DNA of 64,000 nucleotides from Methanolobus sp. ZRKC5 (GCF_038446525.1 NZ_CP151792.1:1426001-1490000); one strand, 5' to 3'. Shown: positions 16,892 to 25,659, counted from the stretch's first letter. Notes: generated from the letters alone by a model not told the origin. Program-made: numbers and translations.

Positions 16892-17635
16892 ATGAAGATA
16901 ACACTTCTTGGAACAGGAGATGCCACCGGCACCCCTGTTATTGGTTGCAATTGTCCTACATGCCAGGATGCACATAACGGCGGTAAAAGCCAGAGAACCA
17001 GATTTGCAATCCTTGTAGAATCATCGGAGGGAACGGTACTGATAGACACCGGTCCAGATCTTCGATACCAGCTGCTTAAAACCGGGACAAAACACATTGA
17101 CGGAGTAATCTGGACACATGGTCATTATGACCATTTTGCAGGTTTTGCCGAATTTCACAGGGTTCAGTACAATGTGGATGTTTACGGACTAACTGAAACA
17201 CTGGAATATATTCTTGATTATCTGCAGTTCCTCCGGCCTAAAAAGCATGAAAGGAACATGTATGAACCTTTTGAGCTCATTGGCCTGGAATTCACTCTTT
17301 TTGAGGTAATACACCCACCCGTTAAGAGATCTATCGGTGTTATGATACGAGATGGCAATACAAAAGTGGTTATCACAGGAGATACACAAAGGGATATTCC
17401 TAAAAAGAGTATTGATACTATCATGGAACCTGATCTGTTAATTGCTGATGCTATTGTTCCGCCTACTGTAGAGGTCAAAAAGCACATGAATACGGCAGAA
17501 GCTATGGACCTTGCTCAGGAAATTAAAGCCAAAAAAGTCGTATTCACACACCTTAGCCATTTCTTTAAGCCCCATGACGAGGCAGTCAAAGAATATCCAC
17601 TTGGATATGATGGCATGGTTTTTGAATACCTTTGA
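16892..17635 (+). CDS. MBL-fold metallo-hydrolase, PhnP-like
   Basis: 247 residues. It opens MKITLLGTGDATGTPVIGCN with a CNCPTC cysteine pair that binds a structural zinc in PhnP. The metal-binding motif THGHYDHFAG (about 72) gives H-x-H-x-DH, and later ligands are TGDTQRD and THLSHFF. PhnP-like enzymes are cyclic phosphate or related phosphodiesterases, and the substrate here cannot be read from sequence. CAGGA precedes the ATG. It probably follows the AAA ATPase in one transcript. Confidence 0.8.
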   Translation: MKITLLGTGDATGTPVIGCNCPTCQDAHNGGKSQRTRFAILVESSEGTVLIDTGPDLRYQLLKTGTKHIDGVIWTHGHYDHFAGFAEFHRVQYNVDVYGLTETLEYILDYLQFLRPKKHERNMYEPFELIGLEFTLFEVIHPPVKRSIGVMIRDGNTKVVITGDTQRDIPKKSIDTIMEPDLLIADAIVPPTVEVKKHMNTAEAMDLAQEIKAKKVVFTHLSHFFKPHDEAVKEYPLGYDGMVFEYL

Positions 17636-17636
17636 T

Positions 17637-18551
17637 TCAATCTTTTCCTTTATTTTTGGGAACGACTACCTGTTTCTCGATATCACTTCGAATTTTTTCC
17701 AGTGTTCTCTTTTGAAGCCTATACCTGAAAAAGACAAAAAATGCAATCATACCAAGAATAGCCGCAGCAACGCTGAGACCTGTTGGTGCTGATGTTGTGT
17801 AGAATTTAGCTGTGATGAGTTTTGGAACCGGCTCTATTTCTGCCTGTTCTTCCGCAGAATATCTGCCAAGCATGCTCAGGAAACCATTTGTTTCCAGTTC
17901 ATTGTGCCACACAAGGTTTTCACGATTAGATGCATCAAGATATAAAGCATCTGGAGAGGGCTTGGGCTTGCCTATAAGAGGATTACCAGTGGTATACCCC
18001 TCTGGCAAAACAAAACGAACTACAGACGGAGGTGTTGTGATGTATATGAAATCCTGGCCCAGTGGTGTTGACATTGTATAAGCCACAAATCCGGTTATTG
18101 GTGCTTCAAATGTAATGAACACATGCTTTTGTCCACGAATAACATCTTCTGAAATTGTATAATTAATCTCAGAAGCTCCTTCCATCAGTGAAAAATCAGT
18201 AAACTTTTCCGGTGTTGCATTGGTTTTGTTGGAAAGGTCCCCTAGTACAACAATATTACTTACAACTTCATCGTCTGAAGTGCTCAAATCTTCCAGAGGG
18301 ATTATATCAATAACAGATTCGTTCTCAACTATTGAAACTACCTTTGCAGACCCGTTCTTTGAAAGATAGAATGTGTGAGTCGGAGTTAAATTTCCTTCAT
18401 CATAACTATCATTCAGGAAAACCTCAAACTCGTATGCAGATAACTCCGGCTGAGTACCTTCATCTTTTACCGGTACAAGATCATCAATGCAGCCACTTGC
18501 AAAGATCACAAGACCGAAAAGGCACAATACCAGGATCAAGTATTTTTTCAT
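17637..18551 (-). CDS. DUF5803-like lipoprotein with C-terminal membrane helix
   Basis: 304 residues. The signal segment ends with the lipobox FASGC (residues about 17-21). The long external part is beta-rich. A C-terminal helix (about 258-278, LSVAAAILGMIAFFVFF) is followed by a basic tail of about 25 residues. This two-ended anchoring is characteristic of DUF5803 proteins of methanogens and haloarchaea. It lies upstream of, but separated by 120 bases from, the ABC exporter genes on the same strand. Function unknown. Confidence 0.7.
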   Translation of the reverse strand: MKKYLILVLCLFGLVIFASGCIDDLVPVKDEGTQPELSAYEFEVFLNDSYDEGNLTPTHTFYLSKNGSAKVVSIVENESVIDIIPLEDLSTSDDEVVSNIVVLGDLSNKTNATPEKFTDFSLMEGASEINYTISEDVIRGQKHVFITFEAPITGFVAYTMSTPLGQDFIYITTPPSVVRFVLPEGYTTGNPLIGKPKPSPDALYLDASNRENLVWHNELETNGFLSMLGRYSAEEQAEIEPVPKLITAKFYTTSAPTGLSVAAAILGMIAFFVFFRYRLQKRTLEKIRSDIEKQVVVPKNKGKD

Positions 18552-18671
18552 TGTTACACCAATTGATGATTTATTTTATGAACCTATCGCTACACATTCT
18601 GTTACCATTGAATAAATACATTCATGGCGCTCTGTGATTTGACATATGTCGCGTTTTAACTTAACAGTTAT

Positions 18672-19463
18672 TCAGACTATCAGTTTCTTCTTCATGAGAT
18701 TTATCGAAAGTATCAGCAGAATTACACTTGCAAACAGGATCCACACAATATCAAACAATAAGGATGAACTCAATATCCCGAATGACAGGGATCTTATGAC
18801 ATTTACCATGTGAGTTAGTGGTAAAAAGGCAACTGCAAAATATTGCACCGGTGCCGGAAGAGCACTTAGAGGGAAGAAAGTTCCACTGAAAAGGAACATT
18901 GGGGTTATGAACAAAAGTATCGGATAGCTAAGAGACATTATATTGGGAGTTATCGCAGTAAAACACATGCCAATAGCTGCAAATAGAAGTCCGCAAAGAA
19001 ATGCGAACGGAATTATGAGAAGTGAGTATTTCAGATCGATAAGACCAAAAAGAGCTATCACAGGTATCATTACAGTTGCGTTTATCGTGCTTCTGGTGGC
19101 TCCCCAGAGAAGCTCACCTGCTATCACATCCTCAATCGTCAGGGGTGTTGCAATGATAGCATCGAATGTTTTCTGGTAGTACATCCTGACATATGAACTG
19201 TAACTGCACTCGAAAAATGCTGCATACATAACTGAAACAGCTATGAGTGCAGGAGCGATGAATTTGGCATACGGGACACCATCAATACTCTCAATGAATT
19301 TACCGAGGCCAAAACCCAGTGCTATCAGATACATTATAGGTTCAAGGAAAGGAGGAAGGAAATTCAGTTTTAAATCTTTCATGAAGACATCTTTGTTCCG
19401 CTGCCAGACCTTATATGATCTGGAACTTATACTTGGAATTGCGAAATAATCGGCCATCTTCAT
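18672..19463 (-). CDS. ABC-2 type transporter permease
   Basis: 263 residues with six membrane helices. MYYQKTFDAIIATPLTIEDV (about 93-112), just before the third helix, is the cytoplasmic loop typical of drug/polysaccharide ABC-2 permeases (NodJ/DrrB type), and PILLFITPMFLFSGTFFPLS matches the conserved late helix. It overlaps the ATPase gene by 4 bases, so they form one exporter. The substrate is unknown. Confidence 0.85.
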   Translation of the reverse strand: MKMADYFAIPSISSRSYKVWQRNKDVFMKDLKLNFLPPFLEPIMYLIALGFGLGKFIESIDGVPYAKFIAPALIAVSVMYAAFFECSYSSYVRMYYQKTFDAIIATPLTIEDVIAGELLWGATRSTINATVMIPVIALFGLIDLKYSLLIIPFAFLCGLLFAAIGMCFTAITPNIMSLSYPILLFITPMFLFSGTFFPLSALPAPVQYFAVAFLPLTHMVNVIRSLSFGILSSSLLFDIVWILFASVILLILSINLMKKKLIV

Positions 19464-20368
19464 TCCCGAAGCCTCCTGCCTGTAAGTTTAAGGAAGACAT
19501 CTTCAAGTGTCGCCGGCCTTGCGCTTATCTTGGAGAGGGAACATTCCATAAGGAGAAATTCAGATAGCTCCATGGCATTGTCAGGATAAATGTGAACAAT
19601 ATCACCGATAACTTCGTAGCTTGCTTCCTTTTTCTCAAGACATTCCAGAAGTTGAGGGTTGTGTTCTGCCTCAATTATGTCCGAACCTATAAACTCCTCA
19701 ATTACTCCACGAGGGCTGCCTTCTACCAGTATTTTACCATTGTCCATTACTACCAGCCTGTCGCAAAGTTTTTCCACCTCATCGAGGTAGTGTGATGTGA
19801 GAACAATAGTAACTCCCTGTTTTTTGAGCCCGCGGAGCTTGTCCCATATGAGATGCCGAGCCTGTGGATCGAGTCCAACGGTTGGTTCATCAAGTATCAA
19901 AAGTCTGGGTTGATTTATTAGTGCTCTTGCCAGGACAAGCCTGCGTTTCATACCGCCTGACAGGCTTTCTGTCATAACATCCCTCTTTTCCTGGAGATGC
20001 ACAAAATCCAGTAACTCCTCAACCCTTTTTTCTGCTTCTTCACGTGGAATATCAAAGTATCTTGAATAAACCAGCAGGTTCTCATAGACTGTAAAATCCC
20101 CGTCGAGATTATTCTCCTGAGGAACGACTCCCATAAATGATTTTATTTCCCTCTGGTGAGTTGCAACATTCATCCCAAGAACCTCGAGCTTACCTGCGGT
20201 TACCGGAGAAACACATTGAATCATGCGCATGGTAGTGGTCTTGCCCGCTCCGTTCGGCCCGAGAAAGCCGAACATCTCACCTTCATCAATATTAAAACTT
20301 ATACTGTTTACAGCTGCAAGGTCTTTGAATGATTTTTGCAGGTCTTTTGCTACAATTATCGGAGCTAT
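19460..20368 (-). CDS. ABC-2 transporter ATPase, apparently with a non-canonical ATA start
   Basis: About 302 residues. Walker A GPNGAGKTTTM, signature LSGGMKRRLVLARAL, Walker B LLILDEPTVGLDP and the H-loop TSHYLDE are all present, and the C-terminal domain fits the DrrA type. The first in-frame ATG (20275) would delete about 31 residues containing the conserved first strand and A-loop (VAKDLQKSFKDLAAVNSISF). The frame stays open upstream to 20368, where AAAGGTGGT is followed after 5 bases by ATA-GCT-CCG. No ATG, GTG or TTG occurs there. I therefore place the start at ATA (20366-20368), with 20275 as the conservative alternative. Confidence 0.75.
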   Translation of the reverse strand: MAPIIVAKDLQKSFKDLAAVNSISFNIDEGEMFGFLGPNGAGKTTTMRMIQCVSPVTAGKLEVLGMNVATHQREIKSFMGVVPQENNLDGDFTVYENLLVYSRYFDIPREEAEKRVEELLDFVHLQEKRDVMTESLSGGMKRRLVLARALINQPRLLILDEPTVGLDPQARHLIWDKLRGLKKQGVTIVLTSHYLDEVEKLCDRLVVMDNGKILVEGSPRGVIEEFIGSDIIEAEHNPQLLECLEKKEASYEVIGDIVHIYPDNAMELSEFLLMECSLSKISARPATLEDVFLKLTGRRLRE

Positions 20369-20505
20369 TTGTTACCACCTTTAAAAGAGTTGTAATGACT
20401 CTGTATTAATTATTTCGATTGGAACCTTTTTGTAAGGTCATATATGTATTCAAACCATTTTTTAACAATAAAGGACATAGGTTTGATAGAATAAGAGGAT
20501 TGAAA

Positions 20506-20913
20506 ATGACTGAAATGAAGAACCTGATAGCAACAGCAAAAGAGAAGGGATCTTTTTCGACCCTCCTGAAAGCCGCAGAGAAACTCAAGCTCACAAATAA
20601 GTACAGCAACGAAGGACCATTCACCATTTTTGCACCGGTGGAAACAGCTTTCGGACCAATACCAGATGAAGTCGTAGATGAATCATTTGATGACCATGGC
20701 TACCTGCTTGGCATTATCAACTATCACATCGTGGAAGGAAAATATACTACAGAAGACCTTGCAGGACTTACAGAACTTGAAACCGTAAGTGGAAACAAAC
20801 TGAAGATCACTGCCACGGATAGCATAAAAGTCGATACTGCGAATATAATCGAGGCTAATATTGAATGCAGTAATGGGATGATCCACGCAATTGACGAAAT
20901 TCTGGTTCCATAA
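20506..20913 (+). CDS. Fasciclin (FAS1) domain protein
   Basis: 135 residues from the ATG at 20506. A single FAS1 domain with the H1 motif GPFTIFAPVETAFG (about 42) and the end motif ECSNGMIHAIDEILVP. No signal peptide is visible, so unlike most FAS1 proteins it appears cytoplasmic, as in several methanogens. Similar solo domains mediate adhesion when exported. GAGGATTG precedes the ATG. It is divergent from the ABC exporter. Confidence 0.8.
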   Translation: MTEMKNLIATAKEKGSFSTLLKAAEKLKLTNKYSNEGPFTIFAPVETAFGPIPDEVVDESFDDHGYLLGIINYHIVEGKYTTEDLAGLTELETVSGNKLKITATDSIKVDTANIIEANIECSNGMIHAIDEILVP

Positions 20914-20946
20914 AACTTTCAGAACCAGCCTTTTTTAAAAAAATAA

Positions 20947-20966
20947 TTCGTAGGACTGTGGAGATT
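20947..20966. repeat. Partial copy of the tRNA-Pro 3' end
   Basis: The 14 bases GGACTGTGGAGATT (20953-20966) are identical to bases 21051-21064 of the tRNA-Pro gene, in the same orientation. With two mismatches the similarity extends to 20 bases including the CCA region. Such fragments are left when elements integrate into tRNA 3' ends, but only about 80 bases separate the two copies and no integrase is near. Confidence 0.4.
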
Positions 20967-21045
20967 AAAAACCCAGATGACGCTTCTGGAGCGCGAGAAA
21001 AGGCATGACACTACGTGTAATACCTCATAAATCAACAGTAGAAAT

Positions 21046-21123
21046 TGGTGGGACTGTGGAGATTTGAACTCCAGTCGCTAGACCCCCAGCCTAACAGGAT
21101 GGACCAGGCTACCCTACAGTCCC
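21046..21123 (-). tRNA. tRNA-Pro (anticodon GGG), CCA encoded
   Basis: Cloverleaf on the minus strand: acceptor GGGACTG with CAGTCCC, anticodon loop CTGGGGG (anticodon GGG) in stem TTAGG/TCTAG, T-arm CTGGAG-TTCAAAT-CTCCAC. The 3' end is followed by an encoded CCA, unlike the tRNA-Arg and tRNA-Asp genes of this window. Confidence 0.85.
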
Positions 21124-21203
21124 GCAGGATTGTTGTTAAATATACATTACAGTATTTTAGTGTTTCCGAAAATAGAAGGTTCGAAAGAATAACGAAAAGG
21201 GAG

Positions 21204-21941
21204 TTACTGAGAACTCAGCCAGATATCATAGGCTTCGACTACTTCCTCACCGTCAACGAACACAAGGTTATGGTCAACACCGTATTTTTCTGCGTCCGGC
21301 CTCTCAAGAGCCCTGCCGGTATTGTCATCCAGCATTTCACAGACAACCATTGCAGGAGTTATACCAGCCATTTTTGCAAGTGCAATGGAAAGTTCTGTCT
21401 GACCCATGCGTTCATGAACAAGTCCTTTTGCAGCACGCAGGGTTGCAACATGTCCGGGAGTCCTGAACTCGCTGCCAAAGTGAACATCTTCTCCGCTGAG
21501 TGTCCTGTCGACTATCTCGCCCAGTTTGTTGATGGTAAGTGCACGATCGTTGTCAGGAATTCCGGTACGGGTGTCTCTGTGATTTACCCAGATAGAGAAT
21601 GAGGAACGTGAATCATATTTGAGGTCGCCACCTTTTTCCACAATCTTTTCAAGGGAAGTGTTGCACTGGGTTGCATCCCTCATGATATCAGCAATGAAAG
21701 GAAGACCTAGCTTTTCAGATACTTCGGAATCCAGGGCCACACACATAAGACCGCCTGCGTCTTTACGCATCCATCTGACAGCCTCGGGAGTTACAGCATT
21801 TGCAGGAATTGTGAAATCAGTCTCAGCTTCACGTCCTTCAAGATCGAAAAGGAGGATCATTTCACCGTTCTGAAGAGCTTTGATGGCTCTCTGTATATTC
21901 TCACTGTATTCTTTTGCACCTGAATCCATGTTATCACTCAC
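21204..21941 (-). CDS. ribB: 3,4-dihydroxy-2-butanone 4-phosphate synthase
   Basis: 245 residues, the archaeal stand-alone form. It converts ribulose 5-phosphate to the four-carbon precursor of riboflavin. LFDLEGREAETDF (about 31) holds the acidic catalytic loop. RDTRTGIPDNDRALTI (about 121) and FRTPGHVATLRA (about 159) are the other signatures. It lies 19 bases after rbkR on the same strand, so the two form a riboflavin operon. Confidence 0.9.
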   Translation of the reverse strand: MSDNMDSGAKEYSENIQRAIKALQNGEMILLFDLEGREAETDFTIPANAVTPEAVRWMRKDAGGLMCVALDSEVSEKLGLPFIADIMRDATQCNTSLEKIVEKGGDLKYDSRSSFSIWVNHRDTRTGIPDNDRALTINKLGEIVDRTLSGEDVHFGSEFRTPGHVATLRAAKGLVHERMGQTELSIALAKMAGITPAMVVCEMLDDNTGRALERPDAEKYGVDHNLVFVDGEEVVEAYDIWLSSQ

Positions 21942-21960
21942 ATTTATCGCTTCTCGATCA

Positions 21961-22632
21961 TCAATTACATTTTTGAGGGTTCTTCACTACTATCTTAACT
22001 TCATCATCATCGCTTATCCCGAGCATCTCACGCAGCTTTACAGGTGCGATTATTTCCAGAAGGTCTGCCGGATAATGTGACCTGTCAGGTATGATGACAG
22101 CAGCTTTTATTCCTTCGATTTCTACCGGATAGCACTTCCCTCCGCCAAAACTACGCTCACCATCACTGAAACCGTGGATAGTGAGAGGCTGGAGGAAATC
22201 CATGTTATCGCGCATCTGGGCACTCTGGTCTGTGAGTCTCACATTGAGCGTTCCGGGGAATGGTTTGAAGTCAAGTTTGTCCCTGAACTGGGACATGTAG
22301 CCGTCCTTTGCAATGTAGTACTGCCCTTCTCCAAGACCTGTTATTACTTGTCCGTAAAGTTCCAGGTCATCGTGGCCTTTGCAGAATATCTGCTGGTAAT
22401 CGACATACTCTTTTTTGAGAAGCTCGACACCGGCATTGGTAAGCTGGATCATTTGTCCCCCTGCAACAAGCTGTCTGGAAATATAACCATCCTCTTCAAG
22501 CTGTTTAAGCACCCTTGCAGCGGTTTGGGAGCTGGTAGATATGTGATGCATGAACTCACTGGAAGATATTTTCACAGGGTTATCGATCGCACCAAGCAGT
22601 GCCAGTCTTTTCAGGGATGTTGTTCCGTACAT
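21961..22632 (-). CDS. rbkR: RbkR: winged-helix regulator fused to CTP-dependent riboflavin kinase
   Basis: 223 residues. The N-terminal 90 residues are a winged helix (MHHISTSSQTAARVLKQLEE). The C-terminal domain is the archaeal CTP-using riboflavin kinase (DUF120), with LGEGQYYIAKDGYMSQF, FPGTLNVRL and GGGKCYPVEIEGIKAAVIIP. Proteins with this architecture are known as RbkR, which both makes FMN and regulates riboflavin genes. Its own promoter carries a doubled palindrome (22649-22680), consistent with autoregulation. Confidence 0.9.
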   Translation of the reverse strand: MYGTTSLKRLALLGAIDNPVKISSSEFMHHISTSSQTAARVLKQLEEDGYISRQLVAGGQMIQLTNAGVELLKKEYVDYQQIFCKGHDDLELYGQVITGLGEGQYYIAKDGYMSQFRDKLDFKPFPGTLNVRLTDQSAQMRDNMDFLQPLTIHGFSDGERSFGGGKCYPVEIEGIKAAVIIPDRSHYPADLLEIIAPVKLREMLGISDDDEVKIVVKNPQKCN

Positions 22633-22648
22633 TGCCTTGTCACCTGAA

Positions 22649-22680
22649 TCTCATATTTGAGTAGTATCTCATTTATGAGA
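22649..22680. promoter_or_regulatory. Tandem palindromes, likely RbkR operator
   Basis: Two similar inverted repeats, TCTCATATTTGAGT (22649-22662) and TCTCATTTATGAGA (22667-22680), are spaced 18 bp start to start. They begin 17 bases upstream of the rbkR ATG. The arms TCTCAT/ATGAGA are near-identical in both. The placement over the promoter and the regulator nature of the adjacent gene make them probable RbkR sites. Confidence 0.6.
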
Positions 22681-22771
22681 AGGCATAGATAAAGGTTTTG
22701 ATTTGAGAAACTTGTACTTTTTGGAAAGAACTCCTACATGAAACTTAATAAGAATGATAACTAATAGAGTT

Positions 22772-23083
22772 ATGAATATGAGTTTTGACAAAATAACAGA
22801 GAATCAAATCAACAAGTACAAACAGACAATTGTTCCAATACTTATCAAGAATGACGTTGATAAAGCTGGCATCTTCGGTTCATTTGCCAGGAACGAGGCA
22901 AGAGAAGATAGTGATATCGATATTCTTGTTCGTTTTAAAGACAGAAAAAGCCTTTTTGATCTCGCAAGGTTAGAACTGGAACTTGAAAAGAAATCAAACA
23001 GGAAAATCGAAGTTGTCACCTATGATTCCATAAGCCCGCTTATCAAAGAACGAATCCTCAAAGAAGAAGTGAAGATACTATGA
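22772..23083 (+). CDS. mntA: MntA-type nucleotidyltransferase antitoxin
   Basis: 103 residues from the ATG at 22772. Two further ATGs are possible at 22754 and 22778. The minimal nucleotidyltransferase motif IFGSFARNEAREDSDIDIL (GS-x10-D-x-D) is intact. In characterised pairs this enzyme inactivates its HEPN partner by AMPylating a tyrosine. The stop overlaps the start of hepT by 4 bases, the usual arrangement. Confidence 0.85.
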   Translation: MNMSFDKITENQINKYKQTIVPILIKNDVDKAGIFGSFARNEAREDSDIDILVRFKDRKSLFDLARLELELEKKSNRKIEVVTYDSISPLIKERILKEEVKIL

Positions 23084-23418
23084 AAGACCCTGAAGTCTTT
23101 TTGATGCACATAGTGGATTCTATCGACAAGATAGAGGACTTCACTAATAGCAGAACTAAAGAAGATTTTCTGGAAGATATTCAACTTCAGGATGCAACTA
23201 TCAGAAGAATAGAGATTATAGGCGAAGCATCAAAAAACATCCCTGAAGACTTTAAAGTACAGTATCCTGATGTACCGTGGAGTGAAATGGCAAGAACCAG
23301 AGACAAGCTTATCCACGGATATTTTGGTGTTGATCTCCAACTCACGTGGGACATAGTCCAGCATGATCTGCCTGAGCTAAAAGAAAAAATGCATCAAATC
23401 CTTGAAGAACTTAAATGA
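23080..23418 (+). CDS. hepT: HepT-like HEPN ribonuclease toxin (DUF86)
   Basis: 112 residues, all helical. The active motif RDKLIHGYF (about 83-91) gives R-x4-H-x-Y, containing both the ribonuclease Arg/His and the tyrosine that MntA modifies. IRRIEIIGEASKNIPEDF is the conserved DUF86 helix. It is translationally coupled to mntA. Both genes look intact, so the pair is probably functional in RNA-targeting toxin-antitoxin activity. Confidence 0.85.
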   Translation: MKDPEVFLMHIVDSIDKIEDFTNSRTKEDFLEDIQLQDATIRRIEIIGEASKNIPEDFKVQYPDVPWSEMARTRDKLIHGYFGVDLQLTWDIVQHDLPELKEKMHQILEELK

Positions 23419-23493
23419 AGCAGTTTTTCAATAGGGCACTGTCAAAAAGATTACTTCGATACTGTTTTATTTATTGAAACTGTTTATTTTTAT

Positions 23494-24210
23494 GTGGGCA
23501 TGCTACCTAATAAACTGAAAGAGAAATGTAATGAATTAGCAGATTTCTTTGACCGACCTGCATGGATAAACAGGACACTGTTCTATCTTTCGATATTCGC
23601 TAGCATAGCCTTAGTATTCACATTCATTTTCGGCATATTCGAGTTCATTTTTCCTGATTTCACCTTTCCAAACAACAACATCAACTACGACAACGAACGC
23701 TATCTACTCAGCGCCCTCGTCCAGAGTCTCGCAGCCACCATCGCCTTGGTAATCACACTCAGCCTTGTAGCCGTACAGCTCGCAGCCCAGTCCTATTCCG
23801 CAAGGGTAATTGATGTCTACAAACGGAACCCCGACATGTGGATACTTCTCTACATCTACATTATCACTATCTTCTACGGACTTGGATTGATCAAAGTTGT
23901 AGAGCTTGGCGTTTATGGAATTAATATGGAGGGCGCTATTTTTGTGGCTTATTTCATGGGGTTCTTTGCTTTTGTTTGTCTTGTGCCGTATATGTTGAAG
24001 ACTCTGGATTTGCTGAAGCCTTCTACTGTGATTAAATTGTTGGCGGCGGATATTACAAAGAATAAAATTCTCAAATCTTTGGAAGAGGATGGGAAAATTG
24101 AAGAGAATGATCCAATTCAGCCTATTGTTGACATTATAAACTCCTCTTTAGAAAAAAAGGATAACGAAACCGTAAGAAATGGGCTAAAATCAATAAAAGA
24201 AAATACGTAA
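23494..24210 (+). pseudogene. DUF2254-like membrane protein, 3' end cut off by a MITE
   Basis: 238 residues remain. There are four membrane helices (about 27-48, 70-95, 115-140, 150-172), and LAATIALVITLSLVAVQLAA followed by QSYSARVIDVY is the DUF2254 hallmark. DUF2254 proteins usually run to about 400 residues. Here the frame ends four bases inside the MITE that starts at 24207, which supplies the TAA stop. The start is GTG 23494 or ATG 23500. The missing C-terminal part is not found elsewhere in the window. Confidence 0.7.
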
Positions 24211-24400
24211 CTATTCAGCCTGATAAAAACACTATCAATAGCAATCTTGACAAAAAGTTGAGACCTACATTTTATTAGGATCATTAATTTTGATTGTTGC
24301 CATTGATTGCTTTTTTGATTCTTAGGTTGTTAGTGAGCAAACATCTCCGTTTTGATTAAATCAGTATCAATAGGCTAATTGTGGTAGGCTGAATAGTTAC
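24207..24400. mobile_element. 194-bp MITE, copy A
   Basis: Begins GTAACTATTCAGCCT and ends with the same 15 bases inverted. It is almost identical to copies B and D. Unlike the other three copies its flanks do not match (GAAAATAC left, CCATTTTC right). It also joins two truncated genes, DUF2254 on the left and IS630 on the right. This is what recombination between two MITE copies in different sites would leave. Confidence 0.85.
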
Positions 24401-25380
24401 CCATTTTCTTGCGAAACTAATCTTTGATGAACAACTAATAAACGTCTCAGCAATCAGATTTTTCATATGGTCAAGATCTTTCACAAAATTACAAGAAATT
24501 ATTCTTTTGACGCTCTTCCAGATGAATTCTATTGGATTCAAGTCTGGCGAATATGGAGGTAAATAGACCAATTCGATGTCATTTGCCTGTGCAAAATCCA
24601 ATGTATCTTTTGCTCGATGTGATCTAAAATTGTCGAGAATGATTACAATTCTTTTTCCTATGTTACTGTTTTTTACAGTTGACAGAAATGAACATACATC
24701 TTCTTTGGTTGAATGTTCCTTAAAATTTATAACTGAATTACCATTCAATGCATAAAACCCGAAGGAGTTTGCTTTTAGCCTGGTTGTGTTTTTGAAGATA
24801 ACAGGTTTATTGAAAGACCATAAACGAACTGTATTTGATGTTGTTTGTGGAGATGATTCATCAAGAAAGCCGATAACGCAACCATCATCGATTAATGGTA
24901 AGTTTTTTTTAAACGGTCTTCTGCGTCTTCTGGTCTTCGATGATCATGTGTATAGGGTTTGCCATGATGCATGCCAAACTTTTTCAAGATGACTAATATT
25001 TGCTTAATGGTGTATTGAACTTTAAACTCATTATATATGAGTTCCTGAACTGCTTTTGTTGACCAGTCATCACGCTCATGTAACATGGTCTTTAGTTTTT
25101 CTTTTTGGTCATTAGTGAGTTTTGAAGGGCAACCTCCTGAAAACCTGGGTTTCAAACCTTTATATCCGTCTTGATTCCACCGTTCTTGCCATTGATATGC
25201 AACGGGTTTTGATATCCCTACAAGTTTAGCCGCTTCATTAACTGAAGCACCTTCATAACGGTGTTTAACAAAATACAAACGTTGTAGAACTCTTGTATCT
25301 TTCTCTAACGACTTAATATGTTTAAGCAATTCCTCTAATGAAAGATGATGCTCTATCAGAATTTGTTCTGGTTTAGCCAT
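24401..25380 (-). pseudogene. IS630 transposase, C-terminally truncated
   Basis: OrfA part (24892-25380) carries the HTH (EAAKLVGISKPVAYQWQERW). A run of eight A (T run 24903-24910) allows a -1 shift into the DDE part, with GFLDESS, IILDNFRSHRA and LNPIEFIWKSVK. The last residues after FARKW are replaced by MITE-encoded sequence, so the C-terminal tail seen in the 54-kb copy (IDKFLKNKL) is lost. The three catalytic acids remain. Confidence 0.75.
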
Positions 25381-25427
25381 GAAAAATAGTTGTATCTCTT
25401 AAGTAATAAATGTTTAGTTAATAACTA
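24401..25427 (-). mobile_element. IS630-family element, left end missing
   Basis: Nearly identical to the complete copy at 54156-55230 but lacking the first 48 bp, which corresponds to the transposase C-terminus and left terminal repeat. The break is exactly at MITE copy A. The right end (GTTAATAACTA followed by target TA at 25428-25429) is intact. Confidence 0.85.
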
Positions 25428-25473
25428 TAATCTACTAAATGCAACTATTATAGTATTAGACACTTTAGAAACG

Positions 25474-25656
25474 ATGGGAGAAAAAGCTATTAACAAAAAG
25501 CAAAAAATCATATCGGAAATAATAATACATGCAGTTAATGAAATTCAAAAAGAAGCAAAAATATTAAAAATAGAAGATATAATAAAGAAATCATATCTAA
25601 CTCACACAAATTTAAAAACTAAATATAGTGAAATATTTAGTGAAGAAGAGAACTAA
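25474..25656 (+). CDS. Hypothetical protein or 3' gene fragment
   Basis: 60 residues from ATG 25474 (MGEKAINKKQKIISEI), helical and lysine-rich, ending YSEIFSEEEN. The frame is open upstream into the IS630 end at 25427, so this may be the 3' fragment of a gene interrupted by that element. It has no ribosome site apart from a weak one and no recognised family. Confidence 0.35.
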   Translation: MGEKAINKKQKIISEIIIHAVNEIQKEAKILKIEDIIKKSYLTHTNLKTKYSEIFSEEEN

Positions 25657-25659
25657 ACC

